DNA from: an uncultured Clostridia bacterium | GTDB taxonomy: Bacteria; Bacillota; Clostridia; Saccharofermentanales; Saccharofermentanaceae | Direction of reading: 5' to 3' | Length of the DNA: 64,000 nucleotides | Assembly: GCA_946537885.1 (NCBI GenBank) | Contig: CAMNGC010000008.1 | Span: forward strand, 23,475 to 87,474 | Part shown: positions 41,766 through 49,229 of the stretch, in pieces | How the letters are laid out: each line of letters begins with the position of its first letter | How positions within the stretch are numbered: position 1 is the stretch's first letter | Notes under the pieces: generated by a model | Told to the model about the DNA's origin: nothing | Seen by the model: only the letters and a program-made list of their open reading frames with translations | Database searches by the model: none | Translations under genes and position numbers: made by a program

Positions 41766-42737
41766 ATGCGCATTGTTGTACTTGACGGATCCGCTGCCAA
41801 TCCCGGCGATATCGATTGGAATGAGCTCTCATCCTTGGGAGAACTAACAGTTTACGACGTAACCCCTCAGGAACTCCTGCTCGAGAGAGCAGCCGACGCC
41901 GAGGTAGCTATCACCAACAAGACTGTTTTCGACAGGGATTCTATCGAAAAGCTCCCTGACCTCAAGTATATCGGCGTGCTTGCCACAGGCTTTAACGTCA
42001 TCGACATCGAAGCAGCAACGGAAAAGGGCATCGTCGTGACTAATGTCCCGGAATACAGCACCTATGCGACAATGCAGCATACCATCGCCCTGCTGCTGGA
42101 GCTCACCAACAAGGTAGCCGTCCACAGCAGCGCCGTCCGCGCCGGTGACTGGGTAAGATGCCCGCAGTTCTGCTTTTGGAATGAGCCTTTGACAGAATTA
42201 TGGAACAAGACCGCAGTGGTCGTAGGCTACGGCCGCATCGGTCGCCGCGTCGCTGCTACGCTCTCTTCGCTCGGCATGAATGTTACCATCGTTCCCCACC
42301 GTCTGCCTTCCGAACCCGCCCCTGCCGGCAGTCACGAGTCGCTCTACCGCTTTACAACACTTGAAGAAGCCCTGCCGACAGCTGATGTGGTAACACTCCA
42401 CTGTCCGCTTACTGCCGAGACCAAAGGCATCATCAACAGCCGCACTCTCGCGTCCATGAAGAAAGGCAGTCTTCTTGTAAATGCCGCTCGCGGACCTCTC
42501 GTGGTGGAGCAGGATATCCGGGACGCGCTGGAATCCGGGCAGCTGGCAGGTTACGCGGCAGATGTTGTATGCTGCGAGCCGATGGCGGCAGATAACCCCT
42601 TGCTCGATGCTCCGAACTGTGTCATCACCCCCCACACAGCCTGGGCTCCCCGTGAGACCAGAGCGCGTCTGATCAAGGCGGCTGCCGACAATCTTCGCGC
42701 TTATATGGCGGGACAGCCGATCAACCGTGTAAACTAA
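41766..42737 (+). CDS. D-2-hydroxyacid dehydrogenase (glycerate dehydrogenase-like)
   Basis: The 323-residue cytoplasmic NAD enzyme reduces a 2-keto acid to a D-2-hydroxy acid. Motifs in order are LKYIGVLATGFNVIDIEAA, the nucleotide-binding VVVGYGRIGRRVAATLSSLGM, TLHCPLTAETKGIIN, LVNAARGPLVVEQDI (Arg of the active site), and NCVITPHTAWAPRETRARL (Glu/His catalytic pair in the ITPHxAW form typical of hydroxypyruvate/glycerate dehydrogenases). GGAGG seven bases before ATG 41766 fixes the start, nine codons inside the open frame. It is transcribed alone, divergently from cbiG, and is followed by a nested-palindrome repeat. Substrate not certain. Confidence 0.88.
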   Translation: MRIVVLDGSAANPGDIDWNELSSLGELTVYDVTPQELLLERAADAEVAITNKTVFDRDSIEKLPDLKYIGVLATGFNVIDIEAATEKGIVVTNVPEYSTYATMQHTIALLLELTNKVAVHSSAVRAGDWVRCPQFCFWNEPLTELWNKTAVVVGYGRIGRRVAATLSSLGMNVTIVPHRLPSEPAPAGSHESLYRFTTLEEALPTADVVTLHCPLTAETKGIINSRTLASMKKGSLLVNAARGPLVVEQDIRDALESGQLAGYAADVVCCEPMAADNPLLDAPNCVITPHTAWAPRETRARLIKAAADNLRAYMAGQPINRVN

Positions 42738-42762
42738 GCTTTATCGTGAAAAGCAAGCTGAA

Positions 42763-42804
42763 TTCCCGGAACACCTCCCTATGTAGAAGGAAGTGTCCCG
42801 GGAA
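42763..42804. repeat. Nested-palindrome repeat, single unit (site C)
   Basis: Outer arms TTCCCGG/CCGGGAA and inner arms CTCCCT/AAGGAA enclose a six-base loop. In this unit the five-base connecting segments (AACAC and GTGTC) also pair at four of five positions, so it can fold into one long hairpin. It begins 26 bases beyond the hydroxyacid dehydrogenase stop. It belongs to the same family as the units at 10248-10345 and 53858-53953. Confidence 0.85.
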
Positions 42805-42882
42805 TCATTGTCACTGCTTCGGAGATTAACCTTGATCGCCCGGCTTCCCTCGCCAGACAAAAATCCCTTTAAAATATTGAAA

Positions 42883-42908
42883 GCATCCCGAAAGGATAAT
42901 CGGGATGC
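42883..42908 (-). terminator. Hairpin behind the small membrane gene
   Basis: GCATCCCGA pairs perfectly with TCGGGATGC around an eight-base loop. On the minus strand TTTCAATATTTT follows, so termination of the gene at 43083 is the likely role, although it lies 170 bases beyond the stop. Confidence 0.55.
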
Positions 42909-43082
42909 CCTCAACATGGAATAAGGGATAGATATAGATAGTTGTCTTCTTCAATTTGTTCACTCGATCTGGATCAGTGAACCGATATGCTGTATTTCTA
43001 CTAGAATGATAGCAAGTTGAGCGCCAAATATCAATGACAAATTTCTTTGTTATTCACGCCTAACCAAAGCCTCAAATGCTTT

Positions 43083-43334
43083 TTACAAAGGCAAGATTCC
43101 GCGATCTAACAGGACTCTGATCACAATGATCGCAGTACCTAAAAGAAGCAAAAGGACACCCAAGAGTTTGGTAAATGCAGCATCTGTCTTGAAGTTCAGC
43201 AAAAGTCCGCCCAAAAATGCCACGAGCGCAACAACCTGAGCAACATTTCCCTCGAAAAATGTCCAGCTGAATACTCCGTCTTCCAATCCGGAGAAATTAC
43301 CAACACTCTCTAACTTCATCAAAAACCAGTACAT
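43083..43334 (-). CDS. Small membrane protein, 83 residues
   Basis: The protein has a polar start (MYWFLMKLESVGNFSGLEDG), then two membrane helices (about residues 30-48 and 56-75) separated by a short basic loop (NFKTDAAFTK). It ends in RVLLDRGILPL. TAGGAGG nine bases before the ATG and a good promoter at 43388-43416 support a real gene. I do not recognise a family. It lies behind trpB2 on the same strand but has its own promoter. Confidence 0.7.
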   Translation of the reverse strand: MYWFLMKLESVGNFSGLEDGVFSWTFFEGNVAQVVALVAFLGGLLLNFKTDAAFTKLLGVLLLLLGTAIIVIRVLLDRGILPL

Positions 43335-43387
43335 AGATGCTTACCTCCTATCTGCGAATATCTATGCATAGAACACTGCCAAAAGGT

Positions 43388-43416
43388 ATTTTACATTTTT
43401 CAACTATTTTTTACAA
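43388..43416 (-). promoter_or_regulatory. Promoter of the small membrane gene
   Basis: TTGTAA (43411-43416) and TAAAAT (43388-43393) are exactly 17 bases apart on the minus strand in an A-rich context. Leader about 45 bases. Confidence 0.6.
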
Positions 43417-43450
43417 CTGCCATTAAGACGCCGATATTGCCTTACGGCAT

Positions 43451-44824
43451 TTATGCATCAACCTTGGGACACTTGGCCAGAGATGCTTCGATCTCCTCAT
43501 CCGTAGGAACGTAATCCTTCATGGTGCCGTCGTTAAATGACTGGTAAGCCACCATATCAAAATACCCTGTTCCCGTAAGACCGAAGACGATGTTCTTCTC
43601 TTCTCCCGTCTCCTTACACTTCAGTGCCTCGTCTATCGCCACCTTGATAGCATGGCTGCTCTCGGGTGCCGGCAGGATACCCTCAATGCGGGCAAATTTC
43701 TGCGCCGCCTCAAAGACCTCGGTCTGCTTAACAGAACGCGCCTCGATGATGCCATCGTCATAGAGCTGGGATACAATGGAGCTCATGCCGTGATAGCGAA
43801 GGCCTCCTGCATGGTTGGGTGCCGGAATATATCCGGATCCGAGAGTATACATCTTAGCCAAAGGGCATACCTTACCGGTGTCACAGAAGTCGTAGACATA
43901 CTTACCTCTTGTGAGTGAAGGACAGGAAGCCGGCTCTACGGCAATGATCTGATAATCCTTCTCGCCGCGGATTATCTCCCCGGCAAAGGGTGATATCAGG
44001 CCGCCGAGGTTGGATCCTCCGCCTGCGCAGCCGATTATGATGTCAGGCGTGATGTTATATTTATCAAGAGCCGTCTTTGTCTCAAGACCGATAACGGTCT
44101 GATGCAGGAGCACCTGGGACAGGACGGAACCCAGTACATAACGATAGCCTTCCTGTGAAACAGCTGCCTCAACTGCCTCGGATATGGCGCAGCCGAGGCT
44201 GCCCGTTGTCCCCGGAAATTCGGCATTTATCTTACGTCCCACCTCGGTTGTCATAGACGGGGAGGGAGTGACTTTGGCACCGTAGGTTCTCATGACCTCA
44301 CGGCGGAAAGGCTTCTGCTCGTAGGAGACCTTAACCATATATACCTGGCAGTCAAGGCCGAAATAAGCGCACGCCATGGAAAGGGCTGTTCCCCACTGAC
44401 CTGCTCCGGTCTCTGTCGTTACACCCTTGAGGCCCTGCTTCTTGGCATAGTAGGCCTGAGCGATCGATGAATTCAGCTTGTGGCTGCCGGATGTATTATT
44501 GCCCTCGAACTTGTAGTAGATATGTGCAGGTGTCCCGAGAGCTTCCTCGAGGCAGTAGGCGCGCACCAGAGGTGAAGGCCTGTACATCTTATAGAAATCA
44601 CGGATCTCGGAAGGGATCTCGATCCATGCGTCCGTGTCGTTCAGCTCCTGGGAGACAAGCTCGGAACAGAAAACCTTCTCGAGTTCTGAAGCCGTCATAG
44701 GCTTACCGCTGGCAGGATTAAGCAGCGGCGCGGGTTTATTCTTCATGTCGGCGCGAACATTGTACCATGCTGTAGGGATCTCGCTCTCGCTCAAATATAT
44801 CTTATAGGGAATTGTGTCAGACAT
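43451..44824 (-). CDS. trpB2: Tryptophan synthase beta chain-like protein, TrpB2 type
   Basis: The 457-residue PLP enzyme has the longer N terminus of TrpB2 (IPTAWYNVRADMKNKPAPLLNPASG), the PLP lysine in NNTSGSHKLNSS (Lys116), KGVTTETGAGQWGTALSMAC, the phosphate-binding loop GCAGGGSNLGG, and HAGGLRYHGM. TrpB2 condenses indole with L-serine and often stands apart from trpA, as here; it may salvage free indole or act on a related substrate such as O-phosphoserine. No other trp gene is in the window. GGAGG seven bases before ATG 44824 marks the start. Confidence 0.92.
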   Translation of the reverse strand: MSDTIPYKIYLSESEIPTAWYNVRADMKNKPAPLLNPASGKPMTASELEKVFCSELVSQELNDTDAWIEIPSEIRDFYKMYRPSPLVRAYCLEEALGTPAHIYYKFEGNNTSGSHKLNSSIAQAYYAKKQGLKGVTTETGAGQWGTALSMACAYFGLDCQVYMVKVSYEQKPFRREVMRTYGAKVTPSPSMTTEVGRKINAEFPGTTGSLGCAISEAVEAAVSQEGYRYVLGSVLSQVLLHQTVIGLETKTALDKYNITPDIIIGCAGGGSNLGGLISPFAGEIIRGEKDYQIIAVEPASCPSLTRGKYVYDFCDTGKVCPLAKMYTLGSGYIPAPNHAGGLRYHGMSSIVSQLYDDGIIEARSVKQTEVFEAAQKFARIEGILPAPESSHAIKVAIDEALKCKETGEEKNIVFGLTGTGYFDMVAYQSFNDGTMKDYVPTDEEIEASLAKCPKVDA

Positions 44825-44856
44825 CTGTCTTCCTCCTTTTTCGCAAATCGCCTTGT

Positions 44857-44862
44857 ATTATA
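44857..44862 (-). promoter_or_regulatory. -10 box of trpB2
   Basis: A perfect TATAAT on the minus strand, 32 bases upstream of the trpB2 ATG. The -35 position falls next to the long palindrome at 44886-44905 and is not consensus, which would suit an activator- or repressor-controlled promoter. Confidence 0.45.
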
Positions 44863-44867
44863 ACGCA

Positions 44868-44937
44868 AGAGTCCCCTAAGGTGTTAGAGCTTTTCGAAAA
44901 GCTCTTCCCGGCAGGTCTATACGATCTTGGGGATTCT
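44868..44937. promoter_or_regulatory. Structured element between trpB2 and the AspT-like gene
   Basis: AGAGTCCCCTAAG (44868-44880) pairs with CTTGGGGATTCT (44926-44937) with one bulge and one G:T position. Inside lies a perfect 20-base palindrome (44886-44905, arms AGAGCTTTTC/GAAAAGCTCT). The block lies directly upstream of the trpB2 -10 box and about 95 bases upstream of the other promoter. It could be a DNA operator or a folded leader; no T-box or known riboswitch core is seen. Confidence 0.45.
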
Positions 44938-45031
44938 ATTTTATCTGCCTTATTACATTATGACCAACGACAGACCGTCAGAAGGGCCCATTTTTCTGTA
45001 TTTTTACAAAGCTTTTTGACCCCGGTTTAAT

Positions 45032-45060
45032 TTGAAGCACTATTATGTTCTTGCTATAAT
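45032..45060 (+). promoter_or_regulatory. Promoter of the AspT/YidE-like transporter
   Basis: TTGAAG (45032-45037) and TATAAT (45055-45060) are 17 bases apart, and TGC before the -10 box adds the extended motif. AGGAGG at 45089-45094 and the ATG at 45103 follow. Confidence 0.75.
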
Positions 45061-45102
45061 TTTATTCGTTGTAAAAGGCTTATATTTAAGGAGGCATGAA
45101 AT

Positions 45103-46374
45103 ATGAATCTTGATGGTCTGAGTTTCAAGCTCGGCGATCTCGGGGACACATACCTTTTCAGCATTAAGGGCGTAACGCTCGTTCTGTTCTTTGTGTTTGC
45201 CATTATCGTCATCGGATATCTTTTGGGAAAGATCAATGTTAAGGGTGTCACACTCGGAACTGCGGCAATATTCCTCGTAGCTCTTGTGGCAGGTCACTTC
45301 AAGGGTGTCACTATAGGATACGGCGACCACGTCGGCAAGATCGACGGATGGGCCGGAAGCGTCGGCACCGTCGATACCTATTTCAAGCTTCTCCAGCAAC
45401 TGGGTCTGGTTCTTTTCGTTACTTCGGTAGGACTTATCGCAGGCCCCACATTCTTCAAGAATCTGAAAAAGAACGCACTGTCATACGTGCTTCTCGGAGC
45501 GATCATCATCGCCAGCGGCGCTGCTGCCTGTGCCTTGATCATCCTCTTCGTTCCTGACATGACTTCCGCCATGGGCGTAGGTCTCTTGTCCGGTTCCCTT
45601 ACAAGTACACCGGCTTTTGCCGCAGCTCAGGGAGCTCTTGAGAACAGCGAGTATTTCGGCGAGATCGCAGTCGGTCATGCCATTGCATACCCCTTCGGCG
45701 TTATAGGAGTTGTTCTCTTCGTTCAGATCATTCCTAAGCTTCTTAAGGCCAACATGGAAGAAGAGCGCAAGCATCTTTCTGCAGCCGGCGAGTTCGGCGA
45801 TGAGCACAAGATCGCGCCTAAGCTCTTTGAGATGGAGAAATTCGGTCTCGGCGCCTTCGCTCTGACGATCCTCACGGGTCTCATCCTCGGCGGCATCTGC
45901 ATCCCTCTCGGTCACGGTTCTTCCTTCAGCCTCGGCGCTACGGGCGGTCCCTTGATCATGGGCCTTATCTTCGGTCACTTCGGCAGGATCGGCAAGCTCA
46001 GCCTTAAGGTAAATGCCGAGCTCCTTTCCATCTTCCAGGAATTGGGTCTCGTATTCTTCCTGATCGGTGCCGGCGTTGACGGCGGCGCAGCTTTTGTAGA
46101 TACACTCAAGGAATACGGCGGAATGCTCTTCGTATGGGGCGCTGTGATGACTATCATTCCACTCTTCATCGGCTTTGTCATTGCCAAGTACTGCATGAAG
46201 CTGAGCCTTCTTAATAACCTCGGTTCCATCACAGGCGGTATGACATCCACGCCTGCTCTCGGAGCCCTCATCCAGACTTCCGGCACATCGGATGTTGCTT
46301 CCGCATACGCGGCAACATATCCTATCGCTCTGGTTCTGGTAGTTCTTGCTTCACAGTTCCTTACATATTTGTGA
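45103..46374 (+). CDS. AspT/YidE/YbjL-type membrane transporter
   Basis: The 423-residue protein has about ten to twelve helices with two related halves. SGSLTSTPAFAAAQGALE in the first and GGMTSTPALGALIQTSG in the second are the duplicated signature of the aspartate:alanine exchanger family (TC 2.A.81). The usual central TrkA_C (RCK) domains are missing. In their place is only a short charged loop (ANMEEERKHLSAAGEFGDEHKIAP), so it is a compact, unregulated-looking version. The substrate is probably an amino acid or dicarboxylate, but this cannot be fixed. Divergent from trpB2, with its own promoter and terminator. Confidence 0.85.
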   Translation: MNLDGLSFKLGDLGDTYLFSIKGVTLVLFFVFAIIVIGYLLGKINVKGVTLGTAAIFLVALVAGHFKGVTIGYGDHVGKIDGWAGSVGTVDTYFKLLQQLGLVLFVTSVGLIAGPTFFKNLKKNALSYVLLGAIIIASGAAACALIILFVPDMTSAMGVGLLSGSLTSTPAFAAAQGALENSEYFGEIAVGHAIAYPFGVIGVVLFVQIIPKLLKANMEEERKHLSAAGEFGDEHKIAPKLFEMEKFGLGAFALTILTGLILGGICIPLGHGSSFSLGATGGPLIMGLIFGHFGRIGKLSLKVNAELLSIFQELGLVFFLIGAGVDGGAAFVDTLKEYGGMLFVWGAVMTIIPLFIGFVIAKYCMKLSLLNNLGSITGGMTSTPALGALIQTSGTSDVASAYAATYPIALVLVVLASQFLTYL

Positions 46375-46397
46375 TAAGCGCGATCAATCAAAATACC

Positions 46398-46434
46398 GGG
46401 GGGATCGGTTCTGCTTGAACCGGTCCCCTTTTTT
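46398..46434 (+). terminator. Terminator of the AspT-like gene
   Basis: GGGG-ATCGGTTC pairs with GAACCGGTCCCC around TGCTT and is followed by TTTTTT. The T-tract overlaps the -35 box of the next gene. Confidence 0.88.
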
Positions 46435-46461
46435 GATTCTTCAACAAGCCTAATATATAAT
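46433..46461 (+). promoter_or_regulatory. Promoter of the anchored protein gene at 46497
   Basis: TTGATT (46433-46438) and TATAAT (46456-46461) are 17 bases apart. The leader to ATG 46497 is about 29 bases with AAGGGGAAG as ribosome binding site. Confidence 0.65.
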
Positions 46462-46496
46462 CCGAATTAGGGAAATTCCGATAAGAAGGGGAAGAT

Positions 46497-47045
46497 ATGG
46501 ATAGAAATAAGCAGATAATCAGCGCGATAATTACGATCATTGTCATATTAGCGGGAGTTGCCCTAATGAAGAATACCTTCTTCGGCAGCAATAAACTCTC
46601 TGATCGCGTGACAGGCACTTACACCGCCGAGTACGACATCACCTACATGGTCGAGGAAGTTCTCGAAAAGACTTATAACGTGGATATCCAAACCTCTTCC
46701 GATGTCTACTTTAACGCCAATATGCGCTTTTCCCCTGACGGCAGTTTCAGTCTGACCTTCGACACCAACAGCTTTAACGAACAGCTGCTCGACTATTGTG
46801 TAGCGGCAGAGAACGACGCGCACATCAACATCGACGAATATCAGGCCAGGAGCGTTTTCGCTACATATCTGACTGATCTCTTCAAAGAAGCTTCCGGCAG
46901 CTATGAAGTTGACGATGATGTGATCCGCTTCAGCGGCAACACCCTGCCCGGCCTGATCGCCTATCGCAGGAGCAACAGTCGTTTCAGACTGGAATTTAAT
47001 CTGACTGACGGCACTGAATTCCTGCTTTATTTCGAGAAAAACTGA
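46497..47045 (+). CDS. Membrane-anchored protein of unknown function, 182 residues
   Basis: The protein has an N-terminal helix (about residues 7-24) that acts as an uncleaved anchor or signal, then an extracellular domain of about 150 residues. Segments such as VTGTYTAEYDITYMVEEVLEKTYN, YFNANMRFSPDGSFSLTFD and YEVDDDVIRFSGNTLPGLIAYRRSNSRFRLEFNLTDGTEFLLYFEKN suggest an up-and-down beta barrel or lipocalin-like fold. No lipobox. I do not recognise a family. It is transcribed alone between two terminators. Confidence 0.75.
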   Translation: MDRNKQIISAIITIIVILAGVALMKNTFFGSNKLSDRVTGTYTAEYDITYMVEEVLEKTYNVDIQTSSDVYFNANMRFSPDGSFSLTFDTNSFNEQLLDYCVAAENDAHINIDEYQARSVFATYLTDLFKEASGSYEVDDDVIRFSGNTLPGLIAYRRSNSRFRLEFNLTDGTEFLLYFEKN

Positions 47046-47068
47046 TCAATAGACAGATCTTACAGAAC

Positions 47069-47100
47069 AAAAAAGGCCGCTTCACGAGGAAGCGGCCTTT
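47069..47100. terminator. Bidirectional terminator between convergent genes
   Basis: GGCCGCTTC pairs perfectly with GAAGCGGCC (47075-47097), flanked by an A-tract on one side and TTT on the other. It can end transcription from both 46497 (plus) and 47120 (minus). Confidence 0.85.
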
Positions 47101-47119
47101 GACTCGGCTTTAATTGCAC

Positions 47120-48100
47120 TTAGGGCAGCGGATACTCCAAAGCCTCCAGGAACTCATTGACATCTTTGATATCGCCCTTCTTGGAACTTTCGGTATAAAC
47201 GACCAAAACAGTATTGCCTGACAGATAGATTCCGCCGTAGGAATAGTCTCCCTCATACTCACCGTCAAATGTGATATATTCCTCACCGCTGTCGCCCTTA
47301 TGAGTATAATCGCCCTCGAAATCCTCTCCGGTGATCATATTGTACCAGCTGTCAAAGCCCTTCTGCGCCTTGCTCTCGTTCTTATAAGTAACGAAAGTGA
47401 ACACGAATCCGAGATCGGAAGTAGAAACAACCTCTGTAGTCTTCCCCTCATCACGAATATTATAATCAGAATCTTCATCCAGCTTAAGCGTTTTATCTAA
47501 GGCTTTACAAAAACTCTTCTGTGTATATTCGGGCAGATCGACAGAATCCTTGTCACGCAAGAAGAGGAAATATACTCCGCCGAGGATCAACGCAAGCGCT
47601 ACTACGATAACACCGATAACAGCTGCTATCTTGCCGGCGCCGCCCTTCTTGGCAGCATCAGCATTCTTGACCTTCTTCTGCTTCTTTGGCTTAGCCGGTT
47701 GCTGGGGGATCGGTGTATATCCCGGTACAGGCTGCTGCCATCCCTGCCCCTGAGGCATCGGAGGCATCTGTGCCGGCTGCACAGGCTGTACGGGCGCCTG
47801 AGGCTGTGCAAAAATCGCTGCAGCGGCAATGGGCGCTTCCTCGACCTTATTCGCGGCAGCTGCTGTCGCTTCTTCTACAGGCTGAACAGGAGGAACTACG
47901 GGAGCAGGCGATACTGCCTCGGCTTCAGCCTTAATCTCTTCCGCCTTTTCAACTGTCTCAGAAACAGCGTTCTCCATCTTCTCTTCAACAGGAGCAACTG
48001 CTTCTTCTGCTTTCTTCTCGATCGGCGCGCCGCATTCTGAACAGAACTTATACTGATCGTCTACATCGGCACCGCACTTGGAGCACTTAATAAATCCCAT
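47120..48100 (-). CDS. Zinc-ribbon protein with membrane helix and external domain
   Basis: The 326-residue protein starts with a zinc ribbon (CSKCGADVDDQYKFCSECGAP, Cys pairs at about 6/9 and 20/23). A long Ala/Glu/Pro-rich linker follows (about 28-145, including PPMPQGQGWQQPVPGY), then a Lys-rich stretch, one membrane helix (about 160-182) and a C-terminal domain of about 140 residues outside the cell (EYTQKSFCKALDKTLKLDED to FLEALEYPLP). This plan is common in Clostridia for proteins of unknown role. AAGGAGGG before ATG 48100 and a promoter at 48136-48164 support the start. Confidence 0.82.
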   Translation of the reverse strand: MGFIKCSKCGADVDDQYKFCSECGAPIEKKAEEAVAPVEEKMENAVSETVEKAEEIKAEAEAVSPAPVVPPVQPVEEATAAAANKVEEAPIAAAAIFAQPQAPVQPVQPAQMPPMPQGQGWQQPVPGYTPIPQQPAKPKKQKKVKNADAAKKGGAGKIAAVIGVIVVALALILGGVYFLFLRDKDSVDLPEYTQKSFCKALDKTLKLDEDSDYNIRDEGKTTEVVSTSDLGFVFTFVTYKNESKAQKGFDSWYNMITGEDFEGDYTHKGDSGEEYITFDGEYEGDYSYGGIYLSGNTVLVVYTESSKKGDIKDVNEFLEALEYPLP

Positions 48101-48135
48101 ATGACAACCCTCCTTTTTTCAAATAGAACACAGCT

Positions 48136-48164
48136 ATTTTATCAATTATTTCTGAACATGACAA
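48136..48164 (-). promoter_or_regulatory. Promoter of the zinc-ribbon gene
   Basis: TTGTCA (48159-48164) and TAAAAT (48136-48141) are 17 bases apart on the minus strand. It is divergent from, and 12 bases away from, the promoter of the zinc-binding lipoprotein gene. Confidence 0.65.
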
Positions 48165-48175
48165 CACGGGCCTAA

Positions 48176-48204
48176 TTGACAGTATGGACTTTCGGTGTTA
48201 TAAA
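48176..48204 (+). promoter_or_regulatory. Promoter of the metal-binding lipoprotein gene
   Basis: TTGACA (48176-48181) is a perfect -35 box and TATAAA (48199-48204) follows after 17 bases. The transcription start would fall inside the palindrome at 48206-48220. Confidence 0.78.
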
Positions 48205-48205
48205 A

Positions 48206-48220
48206 TGAGAACAATTCTCA
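48206..48220. promoter_or_regulatory. Fur/Zur-family-like operator
   Basis: A 15-base 7-1-7 palindrome, TGAGAAC-A-ATTCTCA, matches the geometry of Fur/Zur/PerR boxes with six of seven symmetrical positions. It directly follows the -10 box, ideal for repression. Because the gene behind it encodes a zinc/manganese-type binding protein, a Zur site is the most natural reading. Confidence 0.6.
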
Positions 48221-48254
48221 GATTTCAATCTCGAAAAGGATCTTTTGTTTACAT

Positions 48255-49229
48255 ATGAAGAAAGCACTTTCCACTATACTCAGCGCGGCACTTCTGCTGA
48301 CCTTATCGGCAGGCTGCAACGCCCCCGCTGTAAGAGATGACGGCAAGATCTCCGTCGTCACCACGATCTTCCCGGAATATGACTGGGTAAGAAGGATAGC
48401 AGGCAGCGATAATGAGGATCTTGATATTACGCTTCTGACAGATAATGGCGTGGATCTTCATAACTTCCAGCCTTCCACGGAGGACATCCTGACGATCTCC
48501 GAATGTGACATATTTATCTATGTCGGCGGCGAGTCAGATCAGTGGGTCAATGACGCTCTCGATAATGCAACCAATGATGACATGATAGTTATAAATTTGT
48601 TGGATATTCTGGGGGAGCGCGCCAGGATAGAGGAGACTGTCGAAGGAATGCAGGCCGAGGACGAAGACGCGGGCGTCGGGGATGACGAAGAAGAGTATGA
48701 CGAACATGTATGGCTGTCTCTTAATAACGCCGTGCTTTTTGTTGAAGCGATAAAAGATGCTTTGATCCAGGCAGATCCGGAAGATAAAGATCTCTATGAG
48801 AACAATGCTGAGGCCTATATAAACGAGATCAAAGCTCTCAATGATCGCTATCTTGAGACGGTGGCAAAAGCAGATCATAACACGCTTATTTTCGGTGACA
48901 GGTTTCCTTTTGTATATCTTGTGAAAGATTACGGTCTTGATTACTACGCTGCCTTCAGTGGGTGCTCGGCAGAGACCGAGGCCAGCTTTGAGACCATCGT
49001 TTTCCTGTCACGGAAGATGGACGAACTGAAACTTGATCATATCCTGATAATCGACGGATCAGATGACGGCATCGCCCGCACCATTGTCGAGAATACATCT
49101 TCCGGCAAGGCCGATATAATAAGACTGGACTCGATGCAGTCCGTTGATAAAGACGACATCGAGTCCGGCATAAGTTATCTTTCGATCATGGAGGCCAATC
49201 TGGCCGTTATCGAAGAAGCTCTTTCCTGA
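48255..49229 (+). CDS. Zinc/manganese ABC transporter substrate-binding lipoprotein (ZnuA/AdcA-like), orphan
   Basis: The 324-residue precursor has a lipobox SAGC (Cys21) and the cluster A-I metal-binding fold: ISVVTTIFPEYDWVRRIAG, LTDNGVDLHNFQPST (His69), DEHVWLSLNNAVLF (His151) and ETEASFETIVFLSRKM. The loop before the second His is acidic (EDEDAGVGDDEEEYDE) where ZnuA proteins often have a His-rich loop. The usual third His region reads FGDRFPFVYLVKDYGL, without an obvious His, so metal coordination may differ. No permease or ATPase gene follows; the next gene is convergent and abuts directly. Expected on the outer membrane face, under the Fur-family-like box. Confidence 0.85.
   Translation: MKKALSTILSAALLLTLSAGCNAPAVRDDGKISVVTTIFPEYDWVRRIAGSDNEDLDITLLTDNGVDLHNFQPSTEDILTISECDIFIYVGGESDQWVNDALDNATNDDMIVINLLDILGERARIEETVEGMQAEDEDAGVGDDEEEYDEHVWLSLNNAVLFVEAIKDALIQADPEDKDLYENNAEAYINEIKALNDRYLETVAKADHNTLIFGDRFPFVYLVKDYGLDYYAAFSGCSAETEASFETIVFLSRKMDELKLDHILIIDGSDDGIARTIVENTSSGKADIIRLDSMQSVDKDDIESGISYLSIMEANLAVIEEALS

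Larger units (their letters stand above)
42738..43082. other. Gene-free stretch of 345 bases
   Basis: No gene is seen. It holds the single repeat unit C (42763-42804), a hairpin (42883-42908) and another inverted repeat, GTTCACT-N11-AGTGAAC at 42957-42981, which may be an operator or a weak hairpin. The remaining bases show no clear signal. Confidence 0.6.

Noticed and set aside
44825..45102. T-box or tryptophan attenuator before trpB2
   Set aside because: No T-box GGTGGnACCGCG-like antiterminator, no leader peptide with Trp codons, and no T-tract after the stem.
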